A stretch of 64,000 bases of DNA from Streptococcus mutans (lineage in GTDB: Bacteria; Bacillota; Bacilli; Lactobacillales; Streptococcaceae): assembly GCF_006739205.1 (NCBI RefSeq), contig NZ_AP019720.1:1488001-1552000 (forward strand), in the 5' to 3' direction. The position numbers were made by a program, and so were the translations under genes. Position 1 is the first letter of the stretch, and every line of letters begins with the position of its first letter. The notes beneath the pieces were generated by a model. That model made no database searches. It was not told the DNA's origin and was given only the letters and a program-made list of their open reading frames with translations. Positions 38,602-48,922 of the stretch are shown here, one piece after another.

Positions 38602-38901
38602 AAAAAAGAACTTTCATCAAAGGACGAAAGCTCGTGGTACCACCTTAATTCAGAAAGTTCTAAAAAATTTTTCTTAGCCCAAGCAGTGACTCAAGATGGC
38701 AAACCTACCAAGAGTAACTAACGCAGGATAAGGAAAACTTATTGGAATTTCCCTCTTTAGATTCGTAAGGTGAATCTAGCCACCTTCTATCCTAGAAAAT
38801 CAGATAGAAACAAACAAAATGATAAGCTTCAATTAAGGGAGCATAGATCTTACACCATCACCTATTCGCTAAATCTATTAATTAAGCTTGTGTTTTTGTT
38901 A
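38602..38901 (-). promoter_or_regulatory. Isoleucine T-box leader of ileS
   Basis: On the minus strand, Stem I has an outer helix (AACAAAAA with TTTTGTTT), then AAGCTTAATTAA pairing with TTAATT-AAGCTT. Between these helices the 3' strand shows the specifier ATC (38821-38823, Ile) followed by A. GGTGATGGTGTAAG carries the distal GNUG-type element. The T-box AAGGTGGTACCACG lies at 38633-38650. The terminator GAGCTTTCGTC/GATGAAAGTTC spans 38608-38633 with T's at 38602-38607. The leader begins at the divIVA stop codon. Confidence 0.92.
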
Positions 38902-39714
38902 TTCGTTAATATTTAATTTAAAAGTCTGTGTTTCATTCAAATTTGGTTGCTCATCCGCTGACTCATTTACTTTTGTTTCATCAGCTGCCTCGATAATAAG
39001 AGGCTGTTGATCATCAACTGTAGACTGACCAGCTTTTGTCTCTTCCAGTTCTTTATTACTTTCAGAAACACGACGATGCAATTCTTCCATTTCCTCTGGA
39101 GTAAATTGACGTGTCACCTCAATAGGTTCAGTATCAGCAGCATCTGGAACATGTTCACCTAAAACTTGCTCTACGACTTCTTTGAAAGCAGCATCTGAAT
39201 TCTGTAAATAAACAGCAGTTGGTTGAAGTAACTCTGTCCATTCAGGAGAATTTGCAAGTGTTAACTGACCTTCTACTACAGATAAAAGGTGTTGATGGAA
39301 GACACGACTTTGACGCTTTAATTCTTCTGTTTCAACTGCAATACGTTTAGCTTCATCTGTTGCATCGCGAAGAATCTGATTAGCTTTTGATTTAGCTGCA
39401 TCAACTAATTGTTGCGACTCATAAGTGGCTTTGTTAAGAATGTTAGTTGATTCAGTATTGGCTGATAATTTCACTTTTTCAGCTGTTTCTTGAGCCAAAA
39501 TAACCGATTGACTAAGAGATTCTTTCATTTCATCAAAATAGCCCAATTTATCTTCCAACTCTTTGATACGATTATCTTTCTCACGATTAGTACGTACCAA
39601 CTCTTCATAGTCATCAACTACAATATCCAAGAATTCTTCCACTTCCTGAGTATTGTAACCAAACATTTTTGTCCCAAATGTTTTATCTTTAATTTCAAGT
39701 GCTGTAATTGCCAT
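38899..39714 (-). CDS. divIVA: Cell division protein DivIVA
   Basis: 271 aa from ATG 39714 (AAGGAG 6 nt upstream; a longer frame from 39747 is rejected). N-terminal membrane-curvature-binding module ITALEIKDKTFGTKMFGYNTQEVEEFLD, then long coiled coils (about residues 30-190) and an acidic Glu/Thr-rich C-terminal tail (VNESADEQPNLNETQTFKL). Marks poles and division sites in streptococci. Last gene of the ftsA-divIVA run; ileS follows behind its own T-box. Confidence 0.96.
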   Translation of the reverse strand: MAITALEIKDKTFGTKMFGYNTQEVEEFLDIVVDDYEELVRTNREKDNRIKELEDKLGYFDEMKESLSQSVILAQETAEKVKLSANTESTNILNKATYESQQLVDAAKSKANQILRDATDEAKRIAVETEELKRQSRVFHQHLLSVVEGQLTLANSPEWTELLQPTAVYLQNSDAAFKEVVEQVLGEHVPDAADTEPIEVTRQFTPEEMEELHRRVSESNKELEETKAGQSTVDDQQPLIIEAADETKVNESADEQPNLNETQTFKLNINE

Positions 39715-39724
39715 TCTATTCTCC

Positions 39725-40516
39725 TTATTTATGTGTGATTCGATCAATTATTAATTTATGCTTTCCGCCTTTTGAAAGGCCGTTGTCTCTACTGATAGTA
39801 AATCTGCCATAACCTCTAACACTAATTAAATCACCAATGTCAATCAAGTGAGAGACTTTTGGTTGAACTAAGTAATTTAATTTGACTTTTTCGCTTTCAA
39901 TTAATTGATTTGCTTTTCTTCTTGATAATTTTAAAACGGCTGCAATAATTTTATCCAGACGCATACTTGATACCAAGACATTCATTTCTCTAATATGAGA
40001 TTGGCTTGTTATTTGTCTTTCAAAAGGGATTTCTTCAAAAACAACTGCGGCTTTTCCTATTTTAGTAACCTGTGCGTTAAGGTAGGAGACCATTGTTTTT
40101 TCGATAAAAACCTGAGCACGATTTTCTTGAACAATAATATCACCTAAAAGATAACGTTCAATACCCAATCTATTAATCAGGGTTCCCAAAATCTGAGAAT
40201 GTGTTAGCTGATTAAACTTACTATTATAGTTAATCTCTAACAAACTAATATGAAAGTCTGCTATATTTAACTCATAATAAGCTGGTGCTATTAACAAACG
40301 AGCATTTTCAGAAGAGATAAAATCAGAACTCTGATAAACCTGTAGTTTTGTTTGACCTAAGATACTTTTCATCACTGTAATCTGTCTAGGATTTAAGAAT
40401 TCTGTGACACAAAAGCTATAAGTATCCTCTATCTGTTTGATCAGATCATACGTTTTTTCAATTACTTCCTGCTCTTCTGCTCTAAAATGTTGGTAAATAT
40501 CTTGCTTTGTCATCAT
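39725..40516 (-). CDS. ylmH: YlmH family S4-domain RNA-binding protein
   Basis: 263 aa. The C-terminal S4 domain is clear: MRLDKIIAAVLKLSRRKANQLIESEKVKLNYLVQPKVSHLIDIGDLISVRGYGRF (about residues 180-245). The N-terminal part begins DIYQHFRAEEQEVIEKTYDLIKQIE, as in YlmH. Homologues bind ribosomes and help rescue stalled translation. Position between ylmG and divIVA is conserved in Gram-positive dcw clusters. Confidence 0.93.
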   Translation of the reverse strand: MMTKQDIYQHFRAEEQEVIEKTYDLIKQIEDTYSFCVTEFLNPRQITVMKSILGQTKLQVYQSSDFISSENARLLIAPAYYELNIADFHISLLEINYNSKFNQLTHSQILGTLINRLGIERYLLGDIIVQENRAQVFIEKTMVSYLNAQVTKIGKAAVVFEEIPFERQITSQSHIREMNVLVSSMRLDKIIAAVLKLSRRKANQLIESEKVKLNYLVQPKVSHLIDIGDLISVRGYGRFTISRDNGLSKGGKHKLIIDRITHK

Positions 40517-40519
40517 TTT

Positions 40520-40780
40520 TTAAATAAGCAAAAGAAATAAGAATCGTTTTAATAACTGCAAAAGCAAAAGAATAACAATAATCTTAAAATCTAATCCAGC
40601 AAATTGAAAATCAAAACGTCTAAAAGGCTTTATAATTGGCTCCACAATATCAACCAAAAGTTTTCCAAGCCAAGTATCATAAGCATTAGGAAACCAAGAC
40701 AAGAGAGCATAAATTACTAGCAAAAAGGAATAAATATCAACTACTCTTGCTAGAATAAGCACAACATATGCCATAACCAT
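40520..40780 (-). CDS. ylmG: YggT/YlmG family membrane protein
   Basis: 86 aa with two membrane segments separated by WFPNAYDTWLGKLLVDIVEPIIKPFRRF, the family's conserved loop with the P-x-PFR element. Role unknown; homologues affect nucleoid or division organisation. It is coupled to sepF by a 1-nt overlap (TAATG) and lies 3 nt before ylmH. Confidence 0.92.
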   Translation of the reverse strand: MVMAYVVLILARVVDIYSFLLVIYALLSWFPNAYDTWLGKLLVDIVEPIIKPFRRFDFQFAGLDFKIIVILLLLQLLKRFLFLLLI

Positions 40781-41355
40781 TAACGTCTCTTCATATCATA
40801 GTTAAAACTAACATCTTGTCCATTTGCGGCAAGAGTCATTTCCTCAGCATCAACAATAACATTAATTGGCGTTAAAAGATACATTGAAGCCCCAACCTTT
40901 TGCAAGTTTCCTGCTAAGACTTTACTCGCACCATCAATAAAATCTAAGCAACGACGTGCTTGTGCTTCCAACATATATTGGAAATCAATCAAAACACATT
41001 CATTTCTAATCAGCAAATCAACAATCTCTTCAGCATCTTCATATTTACGAGGAAGCTTAAGAGCGATTGTTGTCTTTTCTTGGGCAGGCTGTTGATTATG
41101 AGATTGGCGACGTGTTGGAAGTGAATGAATATTTTCCTCTCCAGAACGACGATTCTGTCCAGACTGTACTTGCTGCTGACTTGGTCTGGAGGCTGATTGG
41201 TGGTATTGGTGACTTTGAGCTTTTTGCTGCTGACTAGCAGGTTGAGCTGCATCTTGCTGCCGTTTAACAGACGCAACAGCAGGCTCTTCTACTTCACTGA
41301 CCTCATCAGTATCAAAGTAGGAAATAATTTTGTTAAAGCTGTCTCTAAGTGCCAT
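40780..41355 (-). CDS. sepF: Cell division protein SepF
   Basis: 191 aa from ATG 41355 (GGAGATATAT SD region); a longer frame from 41439 is rejected. The N-terminal membrane-binding helix [17 protein letters not shown] is followed by a Gln/Ser-rich linker and the C-terminal SepF domain ([32 protein letters not shown]...[21 protein letters not shown]). It anchors FtsZ to the membrane and bundles its filaments, alongside FtsA. Upstream is ylmE. Confidence 0.95.
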   Translation of the reverse strand: MALRDSFNKIISYFDTDEVSEVEEPAVASVKRQQDAAQPASQQQKAQSHQYHQSASRPSQQQVQSGQNRRSGEENIHSLPTRRQSHNQQPAQEKTTIALKLPRKYEDAEEIVDLLIRNECVLIDFQYMLEAQARRCLDFIDGASKVLAGNLQKVGASMYLLTPINVIVDAEEMTLAANGQDVSFNYDMKRR

Positions 41356-41368
41356 ATATATCTCCATT

Positions 41369-42040
41369 TCATTTAAAGAATGCACTGCCAATTCTGACAA
41401 AGGTTGAGCCATTTCGAATAGCAATCGGAAAATCGCCACTCATCCCCATACTCAAATCATCGAAAGGCATATTCTTCAGTTTTCTTTCTTTTAAGTTCTT
41501 TCTCAACGCATTTGCTTTTTGAAAAATATCAGTTAACTCTTGTTCGGAAGCATCTATTGGAGCCATCGTCATTAAACCGATAACTTTAATCTTATCAAAA
41601 TGCTGAATTTCTTCAAGCGCCTTGTCAACTTCTGATAGTCTGAATCCATGTTTGCTTGCTTCTTCAGATATATTGACTTGTAAAAAACACTTTATTTGAT
41701 GGTCTGCACGCTTTTGAATTTCAGCAGCTAATTTTACAGAATCAAGAGCATGGAAGTAGTCAACAAAATTAATCACATCCTTAACCTTACGACGCTGCAA
41801 ACTTCCAATCAGATGCCAAGTTAAATCGTAAGATTTTAAAGCACGATATTTATCTAGGAACTTATCAACACGATTTTCAGCAATGTGCTTAACCCCAGCT
41901 TCAACAAGTTTTTCAGCTGTATCACTGTCTACATATTTTGTAACTGCAATAACAGTAACATCGTCCTTACTGCGCCCTGACTTTTGAGCATAGGCTGCAA
42001 CTTCTTGAAAAACGTGTTCTTTATTTGCTTGTAAATCCAT
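41369..42040 (-). CDS. ylmE: YggS/YlmE family PLP homeostasis protein
   Basis: 223 aa, PLP-binding alanine-racemase-like barrel. The lysine of [10 protein letters not shown] (about residue 35) is the PLP Schiff base; GENRVDK-like [38 protein letters not shown] and [13 protein letters not shown] are family hallmarks. Keeps vitamin B6 and amino acid pools in balance; no catalytic reaction is established. Follows ftsZ by 2 nt. Confidence 0.95.
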   Translation of the reverse strand: MDLQANKEHVFQEVAAYAQKSGRSKDDVTVIAVTKYVDSDTAEKLVEAGVKHIAENRVDKFLDKYRALKSYDLTWHLIGSLQRRKVKDVINFVDYFHALDSVKLAAEIQKRADHQIKCFLQVNISEEASKHGFRLSEVDKALEEIQHFDKIKVIGLMTMAPIDASEQELTDIFQKANALRKNLKERKLKNMPFDDLSMGMSGDFPIAIRNGSTFVRIGSAFFK

Positions 42041-42042
42041 TA

Positions 42043-43359
<1,317 letters not shown>

Positions 43360-43370
43360 TCACTTTAATT

Positions 43371-44732
43371 TTAGTCGAACATGCTACCAAAGATACCACG
43401 TAAACGATCACCCACTTTTTGTTTTGGCTCATTTGCTTCCTTCTGTTGAGGCGGCAATTGTTCCAATTGTGATTCAAGAGTAGTCGACTCTTGCGGTTGA
43501 GCAAAACTTCTAGTTTTGGGTGCAACACCTGATGGCTTAATATCAATTGGTTTTCTTCTTAATTTTTCATCACCAGAAACTGCACCTTGCGCTAAAATAT
43601 CAACTTCAGTAAGTGTTCCTACGTATTCAACAATGCTAATAATATTAGCAAACATAGGATTTCTGATGCCGACTTGGTTTGGAACATGAAGTTTAACATT
43701 GGAACCAAAAATTTCTTGAGCGATTTCTACAACCCCAGGCATGATAGCAGCTCCACCCACAATAACAATTCCACCAGGCAGATCTAATAATCTACCGCGT
43801 TCTAAGTCTTGTTTAATACGGTCTAGCAAGTGACGAACACGCGCTGATATAATTTCGGAAAGGTAGCGTTCAGTAATTTCAACCGGATTACGTTCACCCA
43901 CCACTTCCACCTGAACAGTTTCAGTTGAACTCGCTTCAGCTACATTAGCTTCACCAAAGTTAAACTTAAGTGCCTCAGCCACTTGGTGGGATGTTTTAAG
44001 GACTTTAGAAATATCCTTAGTAACATAATCACCACCTTCGGCATAAGTATTGGTGAATTGCAATTCTTGTGCTCGCATTGAAGCTACTGTGGTTTGACCG
44101 CCTCCCATGTCAATGACGGTGGCTCCAAACTCACGTTCTCCTTCATTCAAAACTGACTTGGTAAGAGCCAGTGGAGAAATAATAATATTTTCAACTTCAA
44201 TACCTGCACGTTCTACTGTTTTACGAAGATTATGCAAAATAGTACTTGGTCCAGTATAAATTAGACCGCGCATTTCTAAACGAATTCCCATCATTCCGCG
44301 AGGATCGCGAATACCTTGGAAACCATCCACAATGAATTCTTCAGGAATAAGTGAAATCACTTCACGTTCTGGTGTGATGCTCTTTGTTAAAGCTGAACGA
44401 ACAACACTATCAACATCTTCATCTTTGATTTCCTTAGATTCACTAGGAACAGGAATCATTCCCTGTGTTGGCTCAATTTGCAACAGATTTGCCGGTAGAC
44501 CAACATTAACCTTGCTGATTGACATCCCTGCTTTTTCTTCTGCTTCTTTAATTGCTGATTTAATGGCTTCTGCCGCAGTATCTATATCAATAATGATACC
44601 GTCTTTTACACCCGAACTTTTGACATTGCTAACACCAATAACATTCATACTGCCATTGATAAATTCAGCAACTAAAACTTTAATCGAGCTTGTTCCTATA
44701 TCCAATCCTGTAAAAAAGCCATCTCTAGCCAT
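43371..44732 (-). CDS. ftsA: Cell division protein FtsA
   Basis: 453 aa actin-like ATPase. Phosphate-1 FFTGLDIGTSSIKVLVAE, the SHS2 insertion with EFIVDGFQGIRDPRGMMGIRLEM, phosphate-2 GATVIDMGGGQTTVAS and the adenosine motif PGGIVIVGGAAIMPG. The C-terminal amphipathic helix VGDRLRGIFGSMFD tethers it and the Z ring to the membrane. Has its own extended -10 promoter after the divIB terminator, so ftsA-ftsZ can be expressed apart from murD-murG-divIB. Confidence 0.97.
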   Translation of the reverse strand: MARDGFFTGLDIGTSSIKVLVAEFINGSMNVIGVSNVKSSGVKDGIIIDIDTAAEAIKSAIKEAEEKAGMSISKVNVGLPANLLQIEPTQGMIPVPSESKEIKDEDVDSVVRSALTKSITPEREVISLIPEEFIVDGFQGIRDPRGMMGIRLEMRGLIYTGPSTILHNLRKTVERAGIEVENIIISPLALTKSVLNEGEREFGATVIDMGGGQTTVASMRAQELQFTNTYAEGGDYVTKDISKVLKTSHQVAEALKFNFGEANVAEASSTETVQVEVVGERNPVEITERYLSEIISARVRHLLDRIKQDLERGRLLDLPGGIVIVGGAAIMPGVVEIAQEIFGSNVKLHVPNQVGIRNPMFANIISIVEYVGTLTEVDILAQGAVSGDEKLRRKPIDIKPSGVAPKTRSFAQPQESTTLESQLEQLPPQQKEANEPKQKVGDRLRGIFGSMFD

Positions 44733-44802
44733 TTACTCGACCTCTCTATCTTTCCAATCTATTACTATTAAAAACTGTCAAAAACAGAATTATTCAGAAA
44801 AT

Positions 44803-44811
44803 ATTATACCA
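44803..44811 (-). promoter_or_regulatory. Extended -10 promoter of ftsA
   Basis: TGGTATAAT on the minus strand, directly next to the divIB terminator, 71 nt before the ftsA ATG. Confidence 0.65.
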
Positions 44812-44812
44812 T

Positions 44813-44848
44813 AAAAAAACGTAAAATGTTAAGCTTTTTACGTTTTTT
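44813..44848 (-). terminator. Terminator of murD-murG-divIB
   Basis: AAAACGTAAAA and TTTTACGTTTT arms (about 44815-44826/44836-44848) with A/T runs on both sides, 36 nt after the divIB stop. Confidence 0.85.
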
Positions 44849-44883
44849 GTTATAGAAACTTAATTTCCTATCTCTCATTGTTA

Positions 44884-46008
44884 TTATTGAGATATGGTTG
44901 CCTGCGTTACTGATTGTGAACCTTCTTGTGAATTTGCTTCTGAAGATTGTGTTGAATCAGTATTTTCAGCATTAGAGGAGTTCTCAGAAGATTCTGTTGT
45001 AGCTGTTGTCTTATGTTCTGCAATCGAAGCTTCTATATCTGCAGTTGTACTATAAATCCCCACCTCCATATCAACAATACTGCCGTCTGTAAGATTCTTT
45101 TTAATTTTAGAATAATAAGGTAATTTTGTATCAATTTCTGATAAAGGAACACGAACACTGTTGTTATCTTTCATTTCCAATAAAAGCAGATCCTTAGTAG
45201 AGCTGGAATTAACAGAAGAAATGACTTTAATACTACCAACTAAGGATTTATCAAGTTTTGCCAATTTTTGAACCAGTTTTCGAACCTCTTTTTCCTGATC
45301 TAAATTAATAGTCACAAATGAACCAGGTAATTCTGAAGCGTTAACGGTATCAACACGGGTACCATTTTCTAAAATTGGGACATAGCCTTTATCCGTTTGT
45401 CTATAAGCAATAATACGATATTCTTTTACTCTTAAAGTAAAATGATTGGGAAAATGATAAACTAATTTTGCCTCCTTTACCCATTTATCTTTAGACTTAA
45501 GATTTCTTTCAAAACGATTGGCCTGAAAAAGTAAGGTCGTTAGATAATCTGATTTCTTAATCCCTAATTCTTCAATTAACTGAGATTCAATGGCATTTTT
45601 ATTACCCGAAACAGTTATCTCCTTTTGACGACTCAAAGGACTAATCATAAATAAGGAGGCAATTAAAACAATGCTTGAAATGATAATAACCATAGCAGCC
45701 TGCCAGTAGTCCTTTCGAGGAAGTTTTGGCACTTTCTTTTCTTTTTTTATCTTTTTAGGTGTAGCTGGCTTTTTTTTAGGCTCTTCTTGTTTTTTATCAT
45801 CAAATAAACTTGAAGGTTGCTTATCACTTTCCTTACTGTCTGCTTCTTTATCAGTTTGAAACTGAGCCTTTTTTTCAGCCATTTTCTTTTCATTTAGTTT
45901 TTCTTTTTCGCGTTTTTCTTCTTGTTTTTTCTTAAGAAATTCCAAATTGCGCTGCTGCCATTCTGTCAAAGGAATTTCTTGCTTTTCTGTATCTTTATCT
46001 TTCGCCAT
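44884..46008 (-). CDS. divIB: Cell division protein DivIB/FtsQ
   Basis: 374 aa bitopic protein. A long, highly charged cytoplasmic region (residues 1-105, rich in Lys, Glu and Gln) precedes one membrane segment (about 106-128, AAMVIIISSIVLIASLFMI). Then comes the POTRA/FtsQ extracellular domain (ISPLSRQKEITVSGNKNAIESQLIEELGIKKSDYL...) and a Ser/Thr/Glu-rich tail. With DivIC/FtsL it stabilises the division complex. Its start overlaps the murG stop (TAATG). Confidence 0.94.
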   Translation of the reverse strand: MAKDKDTEKQEIPLTEWQQRNLEFLKKKQEEKREKEKLNEKKMAEKKAQFQTDKEADSKESDKQPSSLFDDKKQEEPKKKPATPKKIKKEKKVPKLPRKDYWQAAMVIIISSIVLIASLFMISPLSRQKEITVSGNKNAIESQLIEELGIKKSDYLTTLLFQANRFERNLKSKDKWVKEAKLVYHFPNHFTLRVKEYRIIAYRQTDKGYVPILENGTRVDTVNASELPGSFVTINLDQEKEVRKLVQKLAKLDKSLVGSIKVISSVNSSSTKDLLLLEMKDNNSVRVPLSEIDTKLPYYSKIKKNLTDGSIVDMEVGIYSTTADIEASIAEHKTTATTESSENSSNAENTDSTQSSEANSQEGSQSVTQATISQ

Positions 46009-47093
46009 TATTTTCCTTTACTCTTAGATGTTATATCTGTTAACAAAAGATTGTAAAAATCATTTGGAGTCTTTATCTCACTTGATGAAGTCATTTTATC
46101 TTGATAAACGGTTTGATTTTCTAATAAATCTTTGATCACTTTATCAAGTTCTGCAAAGTTTAGATTTTCTTCAGATAATTGTTGGGCATAACCTTTTTCC
46201 TCAAAATAAGCAGCATTTTCAAGCTGATCACCACGACTAGCTTCTTTTCCTAATGGCACAATGATATGAAGTTTTGCCATAGCAAGCAGCTCAAAGATGG
46301 TGTTGGAACCACCGCGTGTAATAACAACATCTGCTAAATCCATCAAGGGCTGATACATTTCCGTCACGTAATCTACACGATAAAGATTTTGGCTTAAATT
46401 ATTTAATGTTTTATCGCCAGAAATATTGATAACATTATAATGCTTAGTGAGTTCTGGTGTATCAGAAATAAATTGATTGAAAACTTTGGCTCCAGCTGAA
46501 CCTCCAATAAACAGCAAAGTTTTTAAACGAGGATCAAAATATTCTTTAATCGTTTTAATTTCTGTATTATCATCACTGCTAGAAATAGTTTGATTAACTT
46601 TAGTAATAGCTCCAACGTGTTTTGTTTTAGTCAAATTATCAGATTGTTCAAACGTTGTGTACATGGTAGTGGCAAATTTATAAGCAATTCGGTTAGCCAG
46701 TCCCATTGATAAATCAGATTCATGAACAAAAACAGGGATTCTCAAAAGATTAGCGGCTACAACAGGAGGAACTGAAACAAACCCACCTTTAGAAAATAGT
46801 ACTTGTGGACGAACCTTCACCATAATCGTAAGAGACTGCAGAACACCCCAACCAACCTTGAAAACATCTAGTACATTTTTCAAAGAAAAGTAACGGCGCA
46901 GTTTACCTGTTGCAATTGAATGAAAGATGACATCAAAATCTGACTGCTCAATTTGTTCATGCTCAATGCCATGTTTATCACCAATATAGTGCACTTCCCA
47001 GCCATCTTTTAAAAAGCGGGGAATAAGGAGTAAATTAAGAGTAACATGACCGACTGTCCCACCACCTGTAAAGATAATTTTCTTTTTTGCCAT
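46008..47093 (-). CDS. murG: UDP-GlcNAc:lipid I N-acetylglucosaminyltransferase MurG
   Basis: 361 aa GT-B glycosyltransferase, peripheral at the inner membrane face, converting lipid I to lipid II. N-terminal [14 protein letters not shown] glycine loop, [32 protein letters not shown], and the C-terminal donor site [15 protein letters not shown] with [14 protein letters not shown]. Lies 2 nt after murD and overlaps divIB by 1 nt. Confidence 0.97.
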   Translation of the reverse strand: MAKKKIIFTGGGTVGHVTLNLLLIPRFLKDGWEVHYIGDKHGIEHEQIEQSDFDVIFHSIATGKLRRYFSLKNVLDVFKVGWGVLQSLTIMVKVRPQVLFSKGGFVSVPPVVAANLLRIPVFVHESDLSMGLANRIAYKFATTMYTTFEQSDNLTKTKHVGAITKVNQTISSSDDNTEIKTIKEYFDPRLKTLLFIGGSAGAKVFNQFISDTPELTKHYNVINISGDKTLNNLSQNLYRVDYVTEMYQPLMDLADVVITRGGSNTIFELLAMAKLHIIVPLGKEASRGDQLENAAYFEEKGYAQQLSEENLNFAELDKVIKDLLENQTVYQDKMTSSSEIKTPNDFYNLLLTDITSKSKGK

Positions 47094-47095
47094 GC

Positions 47096-48451
47096 CTATT
47101 CTCCTTTAAGAGACTTAAAAGTTGTGATAAATTCATCTCCACGAACTTCAAAATTTTTATACATATCCCAGCTAGCATTGGCAGGACTAAGAAGGACAAC
47201 ATCTCCAGGACTAGCTTCCTGAAAAGCAATTCGAGTTGCTTGGGCAACATCTTTGGCATTGAGATAGGTGACACCAGCTTGTACTGCAGCATGTTTAAGG
47301 CGGGGAGCAGATTCGCCTAAAATAATCATTTTCTTGAGTCCCTTAATATCTGGAACCAATTCGTCAAATTCATTGCCGCGATCGAGACCACCAGCAATTA
47401 AGATAACCTTGCTATTATCAAATCCTGACAAAGCTTTTTGAGTGGCTAAAATATTGGTTGACTTACTATCATTATAAAATTTAACACCAGCAATGTTCCC
47501 CAGAGACTGCAAGCGATGCTTGACACCACCGAAGTGGATAAGTGTTTCTCTGATGGCTTCATTAGAAACACCTGATAACTTAGCCACAGCAATTGTTGCT
47601 AAAGCATTTTCAACATTATGGCTTCCTGGTACACCAAGCTCAGAAGCTGACATAATGGCTTGTCCCTTGAAGCAGAGCATTTGGCCATCAAGATAAGCAC
47701 CATCTACTTTCTCCTTAGTTGAGAAAGGAATAATCTTTGCCTGCGTTTGATTAGCTAAGTCCTTGGCCAAATCCTGATTAAAGTTAAGAACAAGAAAATC
47801 TTTTTCTGTCATATTTTTTTGAATATTCCATTTAGCTTCAATGTAATTTTCAAATGAACCATGATAGTCAATATGAGTTGGCATCAAATTGGTAATCACT
47901 GCCATATGCGGATGAAAACTTTCCGTTCCCATCAATTGAAAAGAAGACAATTCCATAACCAAAATATCTTTCTCTGTTACTGGCTGAGCCACTTCACTAG
48001 CCGGAAATCCAATATTTCCTGAAAGTCGTGCTGACTGTCCTGCATGATTAAGAACATCGGCAATCATAGTTGTGGTCGTTGTTTTACCATTAGATCCTGT
48101 AATACCGATAATCGGAGCTTCAGAAATCAAATAAGCCAACTCAACTTCTGTTATAACTGGGATATTTTTTTCAAGCGCACGAACCACCATCGGATTTGTA
48201 TAAGGAATCCCCGGATTTTTAACCATATAAGCAAATGCTTCATCCAAAAGTTCCAAAGGATGACTGCCGCAAATCACTTTTATGCCTTCCTCTAAAAGTG
48301 CCTGCGCTGATGGATTTTCATCAAAAGGCTTACCATCATTGACAGTTACAATAGCTCCTAATTTCGCCAAGAGACGTGCCGCAGCTTCACCTGATCGTGC
48401 TAAGCCAAGAACCAAAACCTTTTTATTTTCAAAATTTTTGACGTGTTTCAT
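47096..48451 (-). CDS. murD: UDP-N-acetylmuramoylalanine--D-glutamate ligase MurD
   Basis: 451 aa from the ATG at 48451 (start [21 protein letters not shown] aligns with family proteins; a longer frame from 48520 is rejected). P-loop [15 protein letters not shown] near residue 115, ATPase motif [23 protein letters not shown], and the MurD-type NDSKSTN. Adds D-Glu to UDP-MurNAc-L-Ala in the cytoplasm. The SD is weak. First gene of murD-murG-divIB. Confidence 0.96.
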   Translation of the reverse strand: MKHVKNFENKKVLVLGLARSGEAAARLLAKLGAIVTVNDGKPFDENPSAQALLEEGIKVICGSHPLELLDEAFAYMVKNPGIPYTNPMVVRALEKNIPVITEVELAYLISEAPIIGITGSNGKTTTTTMIADVLNHAGQSARLSGNIGFPASEVAQPVTEKDILVMELSSFQLMGTESFHPHMAVITNLMPTHIDYHGSFENYIEAKWNIQKNMTEKDFLVLNFNQDLAKDLANQTQAKIIPFSTKEKVDGAYLDGQMLCFKGQAIMSASELGVPGSHNVENALATIAVAKLSGVSNEAIRETLIHFGGVKHRLQSLGNIAGVKFYNDSKSTNILATQKALSGFDNSKVILIAGGLDRGNEFDELVPDIKGLKKMIILGESAPRLKHAAVQAGVTYLNAKDVAQATRIAFQEASPGDVVLLSPANASWDMYKNFEVRGDEFITTFKSLKGE

Positions 48452-48533
48452 TGTTACTTTCTTTACCTTCTCATTAACTAGATACTTTAATATTTTACCT
48501 TTAATAGGAGAGTTTTTCAAGATTTTACAATAG

Positions 48534-48571
48534 ATTAAATCATACCTTACTCCTACAAAATTAAATCATAC
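48534..48571. repeat. Direct repeat ATTAAATCATAC x2 upstream of murD
   Basis: Two identical 12-mers at 48534-48545 and 48560-48571 (26-bp period). On the minus strand each reads GTATGATTTAAT and contains a possible -10 TATGAT, so they may be tandem promoters or regulator half-sites for murD. Confidence 0.55.
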
Positions 48572-48600
48572 TTTCTTCTTTTAAGTTATTAGTATTATAA

Positions 48601-48634
48601 ATAAAATGACACTGGATTTAAATGATCCAGCGCC
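48601..48634 (-). terminator. Terminator after the typA-DUF3165 pair
   Basis: GACACTGGAT (48608-48617)/ATCCAGCGCC (48625-48634), 10 bp with two wobble pairs, followed on the minus strand by ATTTTATTT. Confidence 0.75.
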
Positions 48635-48639
48635 GTTTC

Positions 48640-48894
48640 TTATCTTTTATTTTTAGGTCTCGTTCGTAAATGCAAAACATCTTTCAAAGCATAATAACCA
48701 ACAATAATCATACCGATTCCAATAAAAATCTCAGGTGGTGACTGTATGATCCGAATAAAAGTCATGCCTGCTAAGACCATCAGGAAAGCGATAATTCCCA
48801 CCACGGAAATCATGTTCATGGTATTTTTAATTGTCTTAGGAGCAATAAAAATGTAATACATTAAAAGCAAAATAGCGATGATAGCATAAAACAT
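48640..48894 (-). CDS. DUF3165 family small membrane protein
   Basis: 84 aa, with three hydrophobic segments (about residues 1-16, 28-50, 55-70) and a basic tail HLRTRPKNKR. Resembles the DUF3165 proteins found after typA in streptococci; the function is unknown. It lies 28 nt after typA on the same strand with an SD, and a terminator follows, so it is the second gene of a typA transcript. Confidence 0.75.
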   Translation of the reverse strand: MFYAIIAILLLMYYIFIAPKTIKNTMNMISVVGIIAFLMVLAGMTFIRIIQSPPEIFIGIGMIIVGYYALKDVLHLRTRPKNKR

Positions 48895-48922
48895 TTTTTC
48901 TCCTTTTCATTACTAAGCCTTC

